In this document: one piece after another, positions 43,564 through 51,365 of the stretch
Position numbering within the stretch: the stretch's first letter is position 1
Layout of the letters: each line of letters begins with the position of its first letter
DNA from: Bacillus taeanensis
Lineage (GTDB): Bacteria; Bacillota; Bacilli; Bacillales; UBA6769
DNA length: 64,000 bases
Assembly (NCBI RefSeq): GCF_003318295.1
Contig: NZ_QOCW01000003.1
Span: 1-64,000 of the forward strand
Reading direction: 5' to 3'
Program-made: the position numbers and the translations under genes
Notes under the pieces: generated by a model
What the model was told of the DNA's origin: nothing
What the model saw: the letters and a program-made list of their open reading frames with translations, nothing else
The model's database searches: none

Positions 43564-43575
43564 TAGATCGATCTA
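43564..43575. promoter_or_regulatory. LacI-type operator upstream of orphan dctP
   Basis: TAGATCGATCTA, about 200 bp before the dctP start. Confidence 0.75.
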
Positions 43576-43841
43576 ATAAAGCGTTATAAAAATGAAATGA
43601 TTTAAACATTCATAGTTAAAACAACTATTCCAATACTTGATTTCCATCTTAATTTATTGCCCCTTCAAGAGAACGCTTTCATTTCAGAACAATACATTGT
43701 TAATATAAGCTACTATCAATAATTGTTATTTATACACTCCTTTCCTAATAAGATTTTTTTAAGGTTTCCTCTAACCTTTGTCCATCTTTCAATAAAAATG
43801 TTAACCTATCAATTGATAAGTTTTTTGAGTTATTGGGCTAT

Positions 43842-43898
43842 TGGTATATTGGATAGCCCAATTAATTAAATTATATTCTCATCTTTATTATTCGTCAA
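43842..43898 (-). promoter_or_regulatory. GntR-controlled promoter P3 (toward orphan dctP)
   Basis: Minus strand: TTGACG (43898-43893), 17-bp spacer, TATAAT (43875-43870), and operator TGGTATATTGGATAGCCCA at 43842-43860. A further TGGGCTATTGG at 43834-43844 extends the site. The geometry is identical to P1 and P2. Confidence 0.75.
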
Positions 43899-43978
43899 TA
43901 CCTTATTTTATCTGATAATTGATCTTCTCAAGGACTATTGTTAAAATTGACCCTTTGCTTTTTTCTGGACAATCCCCC

Positions 43979-44020
43979 TATAATATTAAGTAAGAAGTAA
44001 AAGGACTAACCAGCAGCCCT
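43979..44020 (+). promoter_or_regulatory. Promoter and GntR-type operator of the second gntR
   Basis: TATAAT at 43979-43984, followed by the operator at 44002-44020; read on the minus strand it is AGGGCTGCTGGTTAGTCCT, aligned with the P1-P3 operators. The -35 is poor. Autoregulation is likely. Confidence 0.6.
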
Positions 44021-44057
44021 ATTATTATTGGGTGTATAAATAGAGAGGAGAAAAGAT

Positions 44058-44777
44058 ATGGAAAATTTTTTTTCAAGTGTTCGTTCAGAGCGACTTTATG
44101 AAAAAATTGTTGTACAAATACGTAAGTTAATTCAGGAAGGTCGTTTAAAACCAGGGGATCGCTTACCAGGAGAACGCGAACTTGCCGAATCGCTTGGGTG
44201 CAGCCGAACATCGCTTCGAGAAGCGTTTCGTGTTCTAGAATCAGAAGGACTTGTCATTTCTAAACCAGGTGGCGGAAGGTTTATTCAACATGTTGATCAA
44301 AATATGGCTGTAGAATATCGTTTTAATCCTGTTGATATGATTGAAAAGTCATCGGTTGTTTATTTCTTAGAAGCTAGAGAAACATTAGAACCGAGAATTG
44401 CAGAATTAGCTGCAGAACGTGGGACACCCGAGCAAGTGCAAAAGATTGAAAAGGCTTTATTAAAAATGGAAGAACAGCTAAAAAATCCTGATGAAAAAAT
44501 TGACGGTGACAGCAGCTTTCATATTGCGGTTGCTGAGTGCACCCAAAATTTTGTATTTGTTTCTATGCTTGAAACTAATTTAAATATGATTCGTCAAGTA
44601 CGCAGAAAAACGTTAGTATCTCAAGATCGTTATAAAGCATCTTTAGAAGAGCATCGCTTAATTTATGAAGCGATCAAAAATAAAGATGTACAAAAAGCGA
44701 AAGAAATGACAATCTTCCACCTAAAAAATCTAAAAGAAAATGTTTTACAAAATAACCCTGACCTAAAAGAAAAGTGA
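44058..44777 (+). CDS. GntR-family regulator, FadR/FCD type (second copy)
   Basis: A 239-residue regulator with winged helix LKPGDRLPGERELAESLGCS and an FCD domain (DGDSSFHIAVAECTQN; EEHRLIYEAIK). It is paralogous to 32457-33161, with the same recognition segment REAFRVLESE. The ribosome site GAGAGGAGAAA precedes the ATG. It is divergent from the orphan TRAP receptor gene and monocistronic. Four operators of one type in the window could be read by either or both paralogues. The effector is probably the pathway acid or a CoA ester. Confidence 0.9.
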   Translation: MENFFSSVRSERLYEKIVVQIRKLIQEGRLKPGDRLPGERELAESLGCSRTSLREAFRVLESEGLVISKPGGGRFIQHVDQNMAVEYRFNPVDMIEKSSVVYFLEARETLEPRIAELAAERGTPEQVQKIEKALLKMEEQLKNPDEKIDGDSSFHIAVAECTQNFVFVSMLETNLNMIRQVRRKTLVSQDRYKASLEEHRLIYEAIKNKDVQKAKEMTIFHLKNLKENVLQNNPDLKEK

Positions 44778-44888
44778 TTTTTTAGATACAAGTTACCTTA
44801 ATAATTATAGATCTTATTTGATATTAATTAAACACTTCTAGTTAAATCTTAGTGTTATTCTTTATCTAATTGCAGTATATTAACAAAA

Positions 44889-44919
44889 AGGCTGTTGGCA
44901 TCATTTTTTCAACAGCCTA
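44889..44919 (-). terminator. Terminator of the molybdo-oxidoreductase operon
   Basis: Stem AGGCTGTTG / CAACAGCCT followed by T5 on the minus strand. Confidence 0.85.
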
Positions 44920-44934
44920 AAAATGCTGATCTAT

Positions 44935-46137
44935 TTATGTCTGCACCCAAGCATCATTATCATAACCTCGTACTTCCCAAAAACCGAGATGTGGATAATC
45001 TATTAATTCAATGCCAACAAGCCATTTTACCGACTTATAAGCATACATTTTAGGCACGATTAATCGAACAGGCCCACCGAAGTCAGAAGGAATCAGCTTG
45101 CCATCCATGAGCACTGCAACCATCACATCATCCATCTTTGCCTGATCAAGTGAAAGCGTGTCAGTATAAACACCATCACCGGAGTAAAGTTTTACATATT
45201 TAGCTCTCTCCTTTACACCTCCCATTGCTAAAAATGTTGACAGAGGAATTCCTTCATAAGTCACATTATAAACCGACCAACCTGTTACGCAATGAAAGTC
45301 ACTTACCTGTACTTTTCGTTTTAGCTTTAAGAAATCATTCCATGTAAAAGTTAACGGTTCATCAACAAGCCCGCTGACGGTAAAGTTCCAGGTTTTTTCT
45401 GTAAATATTGGTTTTTCTGTTACTGTATAAACACGAAACTGCCCCTTATATCCTCCGCCAATAGGTGGATTGGACTCTTGAAGCGGTGTCGGTTCTGGAT
45501 TCATATTATTGCCGTCTGACCGCCCAACAACTTTTTGAAGTGAAGTCCCTCCATCATCTGTAAGCTGCTTCACCCATTTGTAAAACGATGGTCCAATAAT
45601 CAATACAAGACTTGTTCCAACAATCCACTGGATAAAACCCCGCCTTGACAGCGGTAGTTTTCTCTCACCATCACCAGCCTCATTACCCTTTCTAATTGTA
45701 ACGAATGGCTGACGCTGCTTTTGTACCCACAGAAGCCTTGTAATAGAATGGTAAATAATAATAGGTAATCCAATCCATGTAAATAAATCATGAACAAACA
45801 GCGCAAATGGTACTAAATCCTCTGGCACACTCTTTTCAAATGTTAAGACAATTCCACTTATTATCCAAACAATAATAAAAGCAATCATCGTTATTAAGTT
45901 AATACGCTTACTCTTTTGCTTTTTCAGTCGTTTCCAATGTTCTTGAAAAAAAGGCATATACAATAACAGAATAACAGCAGACAGAAATCCTAGTAGAATA
46001 TGAAACTGTTTTAAGCTGATACGAATTGAAGCTAAGGGACCTCTCAGTGAGGGAAGAAACAGTAAAATACCTGTAATCAATAAAAAAGCGATCAGCCAAC
46101 CGTTATAAACATGCAGCTTTTTAAGTTTGTTCCACAT
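44935..46137 (-). CDS. Membrane-anchored molybdopterin oxidoreductase with internal Tat motif
   Basis: A 400-residue protein in two parts. Residues 1-135 hold four membrane spans with His residues in KQFHILLG, LFVHDLF and IIIYHSITR, which could bind heme as in YedZ/b561-like subunits. After a cytoplasmic basic loop comes a twin-arginine motif, LPLSRRGFIQW, and a fifth span, then a sulfite-oxidase-fold domain with the Mo-ligand Cys in VSDFHCVTGWS and the MYAYKSVKW segment. So it looks like MsrP and its membrane partner fused. The ATG at 46137 (GAGGGAAGAGG) overlaps the kinase stop, placing it in the two-component operon. Confidence 0.8.
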   Translation of the reverse strand: MWNKLKKLHVYNGWLIAFLLITGILLFLPSLRGPLASIRISLKQFHILLGFLSAVILLLYMPFFQEHWKRLKKQKSKRINLITMIAFIIVWIISGIVLTFEKSVPEDLVPFALFVHDLFTWIGLPIIIYHSITRLLWVQKQRQPFVTIRKGNEAGDGERKLPLSRRGFIQWIVGTSLVLIIGPSFYKWVKQLTDDGGTSLQKVVGRSDGNNMNPEPTPLQESNPPIGGGYKGQFRVYTVTEKPIFTEKTWNFTVSGLVDEPLTFTWNDFLKLKRKVQVSDFHCVTGWSVYNVTYEGIPLSTFLAMGGVKERAKYVKLYSGDGVYTDTLSLDQAKMDDVMVAVLMDGKLIPSDFGGPVRLIVPKMYAYKSVKWLVGIELIDYPHLGFWEVRGYDNDAWVQT

Positions 46138-47185
46138 CCTCTTCCCTCGCTTTCCATGTTGGAATCGTAAACCAAAATGTACTTCCACCGCCTTCTCTGC
46201 TGTGAACACCAATTTGTCCACCATGCAGCTCTACAATTGATTTTGCAATCGCAAGTCCGAGACCCGAACCACCTTTTTCTTTGCTGCGCGATTTTTCAAC
46301 ACGATAAAAACGGTCAAAGATTTGGCTATATTCCGATTCTGAAATCCCTTCTCCTTGATCAGAGATAGAAATTTTAATCCATTCCCTTGAAGATTCATCT
46401 GCTTTTAACTGAATGACGCTCCCTCTTGGTGAGTAGCGAACCGCATTTTGAATTAGATTAATTAGTACACGTTTTATTTTTTCCGGCATTACCGCTGCAG
46501 CAGGTAATTTTTCAGGAATCACAACGTTTACTTCCGTTCTATTTTCTTCTAACTGTAAAAGTAGGTTTTGCAGCGTTTCGACGATTAAACTGTCTACATG
46601 ATAAGGGTGCGGATGATAGGTTTCACTTCCTGCATCAAGCTCTGAAAGCTGAAACAAATCGTTAATAAGTTCACTAAGCTGTTTCGTTTCAAGCTGAATT
46701 GTTGCTAAATAGCGTTCAAATGATGCTTCGTCTTGAATTACATCATCCTGAAGTGCTTCAACAAATGATTGAATTGATGAAAGTGGCGTGCGTAAGTCAT
46801 GTGAAATATTTGCAATAAGCTCCCGTCGGGATGCTTCAGACTTTTTAATTTTTGTGAAGCTATCATTTAACTGTTTGCTCATTTCATTAAAGTTTTCGGC
46901 AAGCTGTTGGAACTCTAATGGACCGCTAGAAGGTACTTTTCCGTCAAAGTTTCCTTTTGCAACCTTTTTTGATTCGCTTGAAATGAACTGAACTGATTTT
47001 TCGATTGGACGAATGAAAAAACTGTGTGCTATGAACGAAACAACCCCCGCACCTATTGTAACGAATGATAGTACAATAACTGCATCATTTGAAAGAAACA
47101 TTCGCATATAACTAATGATTAAAAAGACAAAAATAATTACAATACTAAGGGCATTTGCAAGTAATAGTTGTGTACGAAGTTTCAT
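46121..47185 (-). CDS. Sensor histidine kinase
   Basis: A 354-residue membrane kinase: two closely spaced spans within residues 1-57, HAMP, HisKA with the phospho-acceptor His in ELIANISHDLRTPLSSI, and HATPase with N-box NLIQNAVRYSP, G1 SDQGEGISES and G2 GGSGLGLAIAKS. The extracytoplasmic loop is only a few residues, so it probably senses within the membrane or through a partner such as the adjacent oxidoreductase. The start overlaps the regulator stop as ATGA. Confidence 0.92.
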   Translation of the reverse strand: MKLRTQLLLANALSIVIIFVFLIISYMRMFLSNDAVIVLSFVTIGAGVVSFIAHSFFIRPIEKSVQFISSESKKVAKGNFDGKVPSSGPLEFQQLAENFNEMSKQLNDSFTKIKKSEASRRELIANISHDLRTPLSSIQSFVEALQDDVIQDEASFERYLATIQLETKQLSELINDLFQLSELDAGSETYHPHPYHVDSLIVETLQNLLLQLEENRTEVNVVIPEKLPAAAVMPEKIKRVLINLIQNAVRYSPRGSVIQLKADESSREWIKISISDQGEGISESEYSQIFDRFYRVEKSRSKEKGGSGLGLAIAKSIVELHGGQIGVHSREGGGSTFWFTIPTWKAREEDVEQT

Positions 47186-47886
47186 CTAACATCGCTTCCT
47201 TCAAATTTATAGCCGATACCCCAAACTGTTTTAATATAGGTAGGTTCTGATGGTGTTGGTTCAATTTTTTCTCTTAGACGACGAATATGCACGGTAACGG
47301 TTGTTGTATCTCCTTCATAATCGATATCCCAGATCTTCATTAACAGCTGATTTCTAGAAAATACTTGTTTTGGGTGACTTGCAAGCAGCCATAGTAAATC
47401 AAACTCTTTTACAGTTAACTCAATTGGCTTTCCATTAACGATTGCAATTCGCTGTTCCGGCTCAATAGATAAACCATTAAATGTAAGCACGGTTTGTGAT
47501 AGGTTTCCTTTCTCCCTCCCAATATGAATACGCCGAAAAATCGCCTTTACCCGGAGCACTAATTCCCTTGGACTAAACGGTTTTGTTATATAATCATCTG
47601 CGCCTAGTGTTAAACCCATCAGTCGGTCGATTTCTTCTCCTCTTGCTGTTAACATAATAATTGGTACATCATCTTCATTTCGAATTTCTTCACATACTTG
47701 CCATCCATCCTTTTTGGGCATCATTAAATCAAGGACAATAAGATCTGGCTTTGCTGATTTCCACTTTTCAATTGCGTCAGTACCATTCGATGCTGTTAAT
47801 ACTTGATATCCTTCCCGTTCTAAATACCGACTAGAAACATCGGTAATATTTCGTTCATCATCGACAACTAAAATTGTATAATTCAC
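47182..47886 (-). CDS. OmpR-family response regulator
   Basis: A 234-residue regulator with receiver (acidic DDE near residue 9, phospho-Asp in LIVLDLMMPKKDG, Lys in YITKPFSPREL) and winged-helix DNA-binding domain (TVTVHIRRLREKIEP). It begins with GTG after AAGGAG. It heads the operon with the kinase and the molybdo-oxidoreductase and lies 87 bp from the DM13 gene, so the signal may concern an extracellular redox stress. Confidence 0.92.
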   Translation of the reverse strand: MNYTILVVDDERNITDVSSRYLEREGYQVLTASNGTDAIEKWKSAKPDLIVLDLMMPKKDGWQVCEEIRNEDDVPIIMLTARGEEIDRLMGLTLGADDYITKPFSPRELVLRVKAIFRRIHIGREKGNLSQTVLTFNGLSIEPEQRIAIVNGKPIELTVKEFDLLWLLASHPKQVFSRNQLLMKIWDIDYEGDTTTVTVHIRRLREKIEPTPSEPTYIKTVWGIGYKFEGSDVR

Positions 47887-47973
47887 AAAAAGTACTCCTT
47901 TCTTGTGTATGTCTTTACTGTTATCATACCTTATTTAAATTTGCTTTTTACAAGAGGAGCACTTTTCTGAATA

Positions 47974-48507
47974 TTACTTTACTGCTAATAAGGCATAACC
48001 AAAATCAACGTCAAAAGATTTGCACCAAATGATGACTTTACTATATTCTATTAAATCAGCATTCACTGGGAGTATATAGTTCTGATCGCCAATATTACCT
48101 TTTAGCTCACCCAGGTGAATGCCTTCACTCGTTTTTTGCCCTGGCTTTGCAAGGAATACATGCAGATCTGGTCCATTTGTTGCTTCAAAATCTTCAAAAC
48201 GTAAATATATATCATCACCATCCATCACCGTTATTACTTTTCCAGAGACACTGTGCTTTTGATCAGCATCTTCAAATTGGCCCGTAAACTGCTTGTTCAT
48301 CTCCTGATTCATTTCATCTGACATTTTACTTTCAGTGCTTTCATCTTCCATCATTTCTCCTAACATTTCTTTCTCTCCACTTTCTTCTGATGAACTAGGT
48401 AATGCTTCATTTACTTTCTTATCAATAAAAAGGGGTGAAACAAGCCACCAACCAATAACAAATATGATAAGAACAGCAAATGTAATTATTAACTTCTTTA
48501 TTACCAT
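47974..48507 (-). CDS. DM13-domain protein, membrane anchored
   Basis: A 177-residue protein: N-terminal anchor (residues 4-27), a Met/Glu/Ser-rich linker (EKEMLGEMMEDESTESKMSD), and a DM13 domain with GPDLHVFLAKPG, IHLGELKGNIGDQNYILP and VIIWCKSFDVDFGYA. The conserved Cys in IWCKSF is the residue proposed for redox or electron transfer in DM13 domains. The Met-rich linker is unusual and could bind copper or be an oxidation target. It lies upstream of the two-component/Mo-enzyme operon on the same strand, so a shared extracytoplasmic redox role is plausible. Confidence 0.82.
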   Translation of the reverse strand: MVIKKLIITFAVLIIFVIGWWLVSPLFIDKKVNEALPSSSEESGEKEMLGEMMEDESTESKMSDEMNQEMNKQFTGQFEDADQKHSVSGKVITVMDGDDIYLRFEDFEATNGPDLHVFLAKPGQKTSEGIHLGELKGNIGDQNYILPVNADLIEYSKVIIWCKSFDVDFGYALLAVK

Positions 48508-48604
48508 TATAAAGTCCCCCTTTTCTAGTTCTATATCAACCTTAATAAAGAAACCTTATAAGATTCTAAAGAAATCATTACAAAAGTATTAAATCATAAA
48601 AAAA

Positions 48605-48630
48605 AACGCCTCCCTATATGAAGAAGACGT
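48605..48630 (-). terminator. Terminator of the tetR-SMR operon
   Basis: Eight-bp stem with two G-T pairs (minus strand ACGTCTTC / GGAGGCGT), then T9. Confidence 0.75.
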
Positions 48631-48647
48631 TCATTACTATTATATTA

Positions 48648-48968
48648 TTAGTGACTTGAAGTAACTTTAAGCCCAACAATACCAACAAGGAGACATAGCA
48701 AAAATATCATTTTTAATAAATCGCGCGATTCTCCTAGAAACAGCATGCCGATAACTACTGTTCCTAACGCACCAATCCCCGTCCAAATCGCATATGCAGA
48801 ACCGACAGGCAATGTTTTTAATGAAAGAGATAACAGCCAAAAGCTAACTGCACCGCCTCCAATTGCTGCAATAGTAGGGAAAACCTTTGTAAATCCTTCT
48901 GTATATTTAAGACTTACCGCAAAGACGATTTCAAAAATCCCCGCAATAACTAAATAAACCCAGGCCAT
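48648..48968 (-). CDS. Small multidrug resistance family transporter, Gdx/SugE-like
   Basis: A 106-residue four-span SMR protein. The central Glu lies in VIAGIFEIVFAVSLK, and LPVGSAYAIWTGIGALG and the ending GLKVTSSH match guanidinium exporters (Gdx, formerly SugE) better than EmrE. The Trp usual after the Glu is Phe here. It exchanges guanidinium or small cationic drugs for protons as a dimer. It follows a tetR gene by 19 bp, and I see no guanidine riboswitch, so control is by the repressor. Confidence 0.85.
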   Translation of the reverse strand: MAWVYLVIAGIFEIVFAVSLKYTEGFTKVFPTIAAIGGGAVSFWLLSLSLKTLPVGSAYAIWTGIGALGTVVIGMLFLGESRDLLKMIFLLCLLVGIVGLKVTSSH

Positions 48969-48987
48969 GATCGATTACTCTCCTTTA

Positions 48988-49566
48988 TTACTTTTCAATG
49001 CCAGACCAAAATGTATTCCATACCGATTCTGCTCGTTCACGATATCGTTTTCTGCCGTAATAATGAAGTTCAATAAATAGCCCATCAATTAAACAGTAAA
49101 ATACGGCGAGCAGCTCATCAATATCTTTCTTTTTAATTAACTTCTCCTGAATTGCCTGCTGAAAAGCTCGACTTAATAACAATGACCACTGCTTTTCATA
49201 ATTAATGAACTGAATTTGCAGCTGTTCTCTTAAAAATTCAGGCGGAAACAGCATTGCGCGCTTCCAAAACGCAAATTTTTCGCGCTCTTCTTCATACACT
49301 CTATACGTATATTGAAAAACAGCATAAAGCTGTTCTTTCGGACTTTGATCGTACACTTTAGCCATTAATGTTTTTCCGCTCGTAATTTCCTCTGTTAATA
49401 TATCCTCAAATATTTCTAAGAATAGCGCTTCTTTCCCATCAAAATGAGAATAAATTGATGCTTTCTTTATACCCACTGCATCGGCAATCGCTGATAAAGA
49501 CGTTCCTTCATAACCGTGTTTAGCAAATAAGGACAATGCTTCACGTTTAATTGCTTGACTGCTCAA
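48988..49566 (-). CDS. TetR-family repressor of the SMR transporter
   Basis: A 192-residue TetR protein with HTH TSLSAIADAVGIKKASIYSHF and an all-helical effector domain. TTG start with AAAGGAGAG ten bases upstream. A 22-bp near-palindrome directly upstream is the likely operator. It shares a transcript with the SMR gene, so it should autoregulate and release in response to the exported compound. Confidence 0.9.
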   Translation of the reverse strand: MSSQAIKREALSLFAKHGYEGTSLSAIADAVGIKKASIYSHFDGKEALFLEIFEDILTEEITSGKTLMAKVYDQSPKEQLYAVFQYTYRVYEEEREKFAFWKRAMLFPPEFLREQLQIQFINYEKQWSLLLSRAFQQAIQEKLIKKKDIDELLAVFYCLIDGLFIELHYYGRKRYRERAESVWNTFWSGIEK

Positions 49567-49585
49567 CGTTTTCTCTCCTTTTACA

Positions 49586-49607
49586 AACTACCTAACGTTC
49601 GGTAGTT
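49586..49607. promoter_or_regulatory. Probable TetR operator
   Basis: 22-bp inverted repeat with half-sites AACTACC and GGTAGTT around TAACGTTC, with one mismatched pair. It lies 20 bp upstream of the TTG start. Confidence 0.75.
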
Positions 49608-49679
49608 AAAATGTAACATAAATCATAACATGAAACAATTTAATTATAAATATCATGTTCGGTAACAAATCTTTCAAAT

Positions 49680-49722
49680 AAAAAAGCAAGCGGCATGGCT
49701 TCAGCATGCCGCTTGCTTTTTT
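49680..49722. terminator. Strong bidirectional terminator
   Basis: Stem AAAAAGCAAGCGGCATG with its complement and T6, directly after the stop of the small BH0509-like gene. Confidence 0.88.
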
Positions 49723-49723
49723 A

Positions 49724-49885
49724 TTAATGAACATGAACATAATCACTATCACTGTTTTCATCTTCTGCATATAACCAATGATAATACTCAACTTCAACAT
49801 CCGTCATCTTCATAATCTTATCAATGGTAATTGTTGTATGGTTACGTAGAAACTCCACTTTGTAGTCTCTCACAATATGGCTCAT
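49724..49885 (-). CDS. BH0509-like small protein (53 residues)
   Basis: A short frame with AAGGAGGA eleven bases before the ATG, encoding MSHIVRDYKVEFLRNHTTIT and then IDKIMKMTDVEVEYYHWLY with an acidic, His-containing tail. The segment ending MTDVEVE-Y is the hallmark of the BH0509 family of tiny Bacillus proteins of unknown role. It has its own terminator and is probably monocistronic. Confidence 0.65.
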   Translation of the reverse strand: MSHIVRDYKVEFLRNHTTITIDKIMKMTDVEVEYYHWLYAEDENSDSDYVHVH

Positions 49886-50161
49886 CAGTAATTAAATCCT
49901 CCTTGGATTCGCATTTAAAAATTTTATATGCTTTCTTATTACAGTGTATACCCGTTTTATATGCGAATACCAATATCATTATTGACTCGATTCTTATTAA
50001 TTGATATAGGGATTGAATCAGTAAAAGAGCTGTTGGGAAATTTATAATGATAAACCTGCTCCTTCACATACACCTGCTATAAATTTTTTACAAATGCAAA
50101 AACAAGTATGAAACCCTCCCCAAAAGGTCACCATAACACAAGAGAGGGAGGTGTAAATAAC

Positions 50162-50320
50162 ATGGCAAAAGACGTATTATGTGAAGTAAACAACTGTAAA
50201 TATTGGGCACAAGGAAATCAATGCAGTGCTGAGCAAATTTATGTTATCAGTCATTCTGGAAAGCAAGCCTCAGATCAGAAAGAAACGGATTGTAAAACAT
50301 TTGATCCAGCTGGTATGTAG
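50162..50320 (+). CDS. DUF1540-type small cysteine protein
   Basis: A 52-residue protein with four Cys in the pattern CEVNNCKYW...C...C, typical of DUF1540, a small metal-binding-like fold found in spore formers. The ATG at 50162 follows GGGAGGTG; the frame upstream to 50108 overlaps that ribosome site. Function unknown; zinc or iron binding is plausible from the Cys set. A Fur-type palindrome lies about 50 bp downstream of its stop. Confidence 0.75.
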   Translation: MAKDVLCEVNNCKYWAQGNQCSAEQIYVISHSGKQASDQKETDCKTFDPAGM

Positions 50321-50372
50321 CTTGTTTCAAAAGGCAGCTTTAAGGGAAGCTGCCTTTTTTCATCTATATTAT

Positions 50373-50387
50373 TGATAATAATTATCA
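50373..50387. promoter_or_regulatory. Fur-box-like palindrome in a gene-free gap
   Basis: Perfect 7-1-7 repeat TGATAATAATTATCA, the Bacillus Fur-box form (TGATAAT-N-ATTATCA). It lies between the convergent DUF1540 and gbsR genes, so it does not precede any annotated gene start. Confidence 0.7.
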
Positions 50388-50514
50388 TTTTTATTCTTAA
50401 AAAGTGGAAGAAATTATTTTTATTTCTAAACAACGCTTCATTTCCCTTTTCGTGAATTTTGCTACCTTTTAAAAATTAACCAAAAAGCCCCAACCTTATT
50501 TGGCGAGACTTTTT
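50388..50514 (+). ncRNA. Candidate iron-responsive small RNA
   Basis: The 127-bp stretch between the Fur-type box and the hairpin at 50482-50514 has no supported frame. Its plus strand has pyrimidine-rich single-stranded stretches (CTTCATTTCCCTTTTCG, GCCCCAACC), as seen in iron-sparing sRNAs like FsrA. The -10 region (TCTTAA) is weak. This is a suggestion from layout, not homology. Confidence 0.3.
50482..50514. terminator. Terminator of gbsR-like gene (bidirectional)
   Basis: AAAAAG and CCAA pair with TTGG and CTTTTT, with an asymmetric bulge. On the minus strand it ends the regulator transcript; on the plus strand it could end the candidate small RNA. Confidence 0.65.
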
Positions 50515-50518
50515 AAGG

Positions 50519-51082
50519 TTACTTTTCTTCTTTTTCCATTGGAATATAGGAAAAGATTTCTCCAGAACGAAAGCTTTCAACAAGTTTATCAAGCCACTGG
50601 TAATAAGCTCGTGATTCATGAATTTGTTGATAGCACTTTTCAGCTTCTTCTCTTATGTGCTGCGGCAGCTCTTCATCATTTATCACTTCTAACAGCTGTT
50701 TTTCAGAGTGCTCAATTGCTTCAAAATTTTCTTCTACTTCTCGTTCCCATCTAATGCAAAAAAATTGTATAAATGATTTAAAAAAGTTTTTTTCTGCTTT
50801 ATATAAATCTTTTCTTGTTCCTCTTTGCCATACTTTATGAACCATTTTAATATCTTGAAGCTTTCTAACTCCTGTACTCATACTCGGTTTACTCATGCCA
50901 AGTTCTTCCTTCATTTCATCAAGTGTTAAAGCTTTGTCTTCAAAATATAGCGTACCGTAAAGACGCCCGATGGAAGGAGCAATACCGTAATGATCTAACG
51001 TTTCAGAAATTGAGTTTGTTACAATATCTTTTGCTTCAGCAATCTTTGCCTCTGCTTCGTGCAGTTTATCGGAGCTAGTCAT
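50519..51082 (-). CDS. GbsR/MarR-type transcriptional regulator
   Basis: A 187-residue winged-helix protein of the GbsR group, whose founder represses choline-to-glycine-betaine genes in Bacillus. Seen are the family segment IAPSIGRLYGTLYF, a recognition region LGMSKPSMSTGVRKLQ, and an acidic helical C-terminal half that would hold the aromatic ligand site. No gbsAB or opu genes are in the window, so the target is elsewhere, or this is a relative (OpcR-like) acting in trans. ATG after GAAAGGTGG. Confidence 0.85.
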   Translation of the reverse strand: MTSSDKLHEAEAKIAEAKDIVTNSISETLDHYGIAPSIGRLYGTLYFEDKALTLDEMKEELGMSKPSMSTGVRKLQDIKMVHKVWQRGTRKDLYKAEKNFFKSFIQFFCIRWEREVEENFEAIEHSEKQLLEVINDEELPQHIREEAEKCYQQIHESRAYYQWLDKLVESFRSGEIFSYIPMEKEEK

Positions 51083-51203
51083 ACAAAAGCCACCTTTCTT
51101 TATAGTGCTTGCCGCATTTTATTTATATATTTCGTATTTCAACTCAATTAAATAAATAATGTTCATGATTTTATTTTTAATTTAACGAAATTCAGCCAGA
51201 AGT

Positions 51204-51238
51204 CCCCTTCCTCAAGCGCAAAGCGGTAGGGAGGGGAG
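51204..51238 (+). mobile_element. Second IS200/IS605-type end relic
   Basis: CCCCTTCCTCAAG, then a GCGCAAAGC loop, then GTAGGGAGGGG. The flanking arms are the same as at 29503-29555. It stands alone in a 313-bp AT-rich gap (51083-51395) that otherwise shows only the terminator of the hydrolase gene. Confidence 0.45.
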
Positions 51239-51365
51239 GTTCATCGAATACTTTCCGTAGAACATCATAAAGCATCTTTAATATTTTTTCCATTAAAAAT
51301 TAAATACATTGCAAAAAATTTTAACAAACAAAATGAAATAAAGAAAGCACTAGAAAAAAAAAATT

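Larger units (their letters stand above)
43367..44057. other. Long regulatory region between orphan dctP and the second gntR
   Basis: 691 bp without a gene. Reading toward dctP it holds promoter P3 with its GntR-type operator, the LacI-type operator at 43564-43575 and a cre-like site at 43508-43521. Toward gntR it holds a TATAAT and the fourth GntR-type operator. It is the most densely regulated gap in the window. Confidence 0.65.

Noticed and set aside
50404..50472. A 22-codon plus-strand frame beginning GTG after the Fur-type box
   Set aside because: No ribosome site in front and no recognisable composition; a small RNA is the better explanation.
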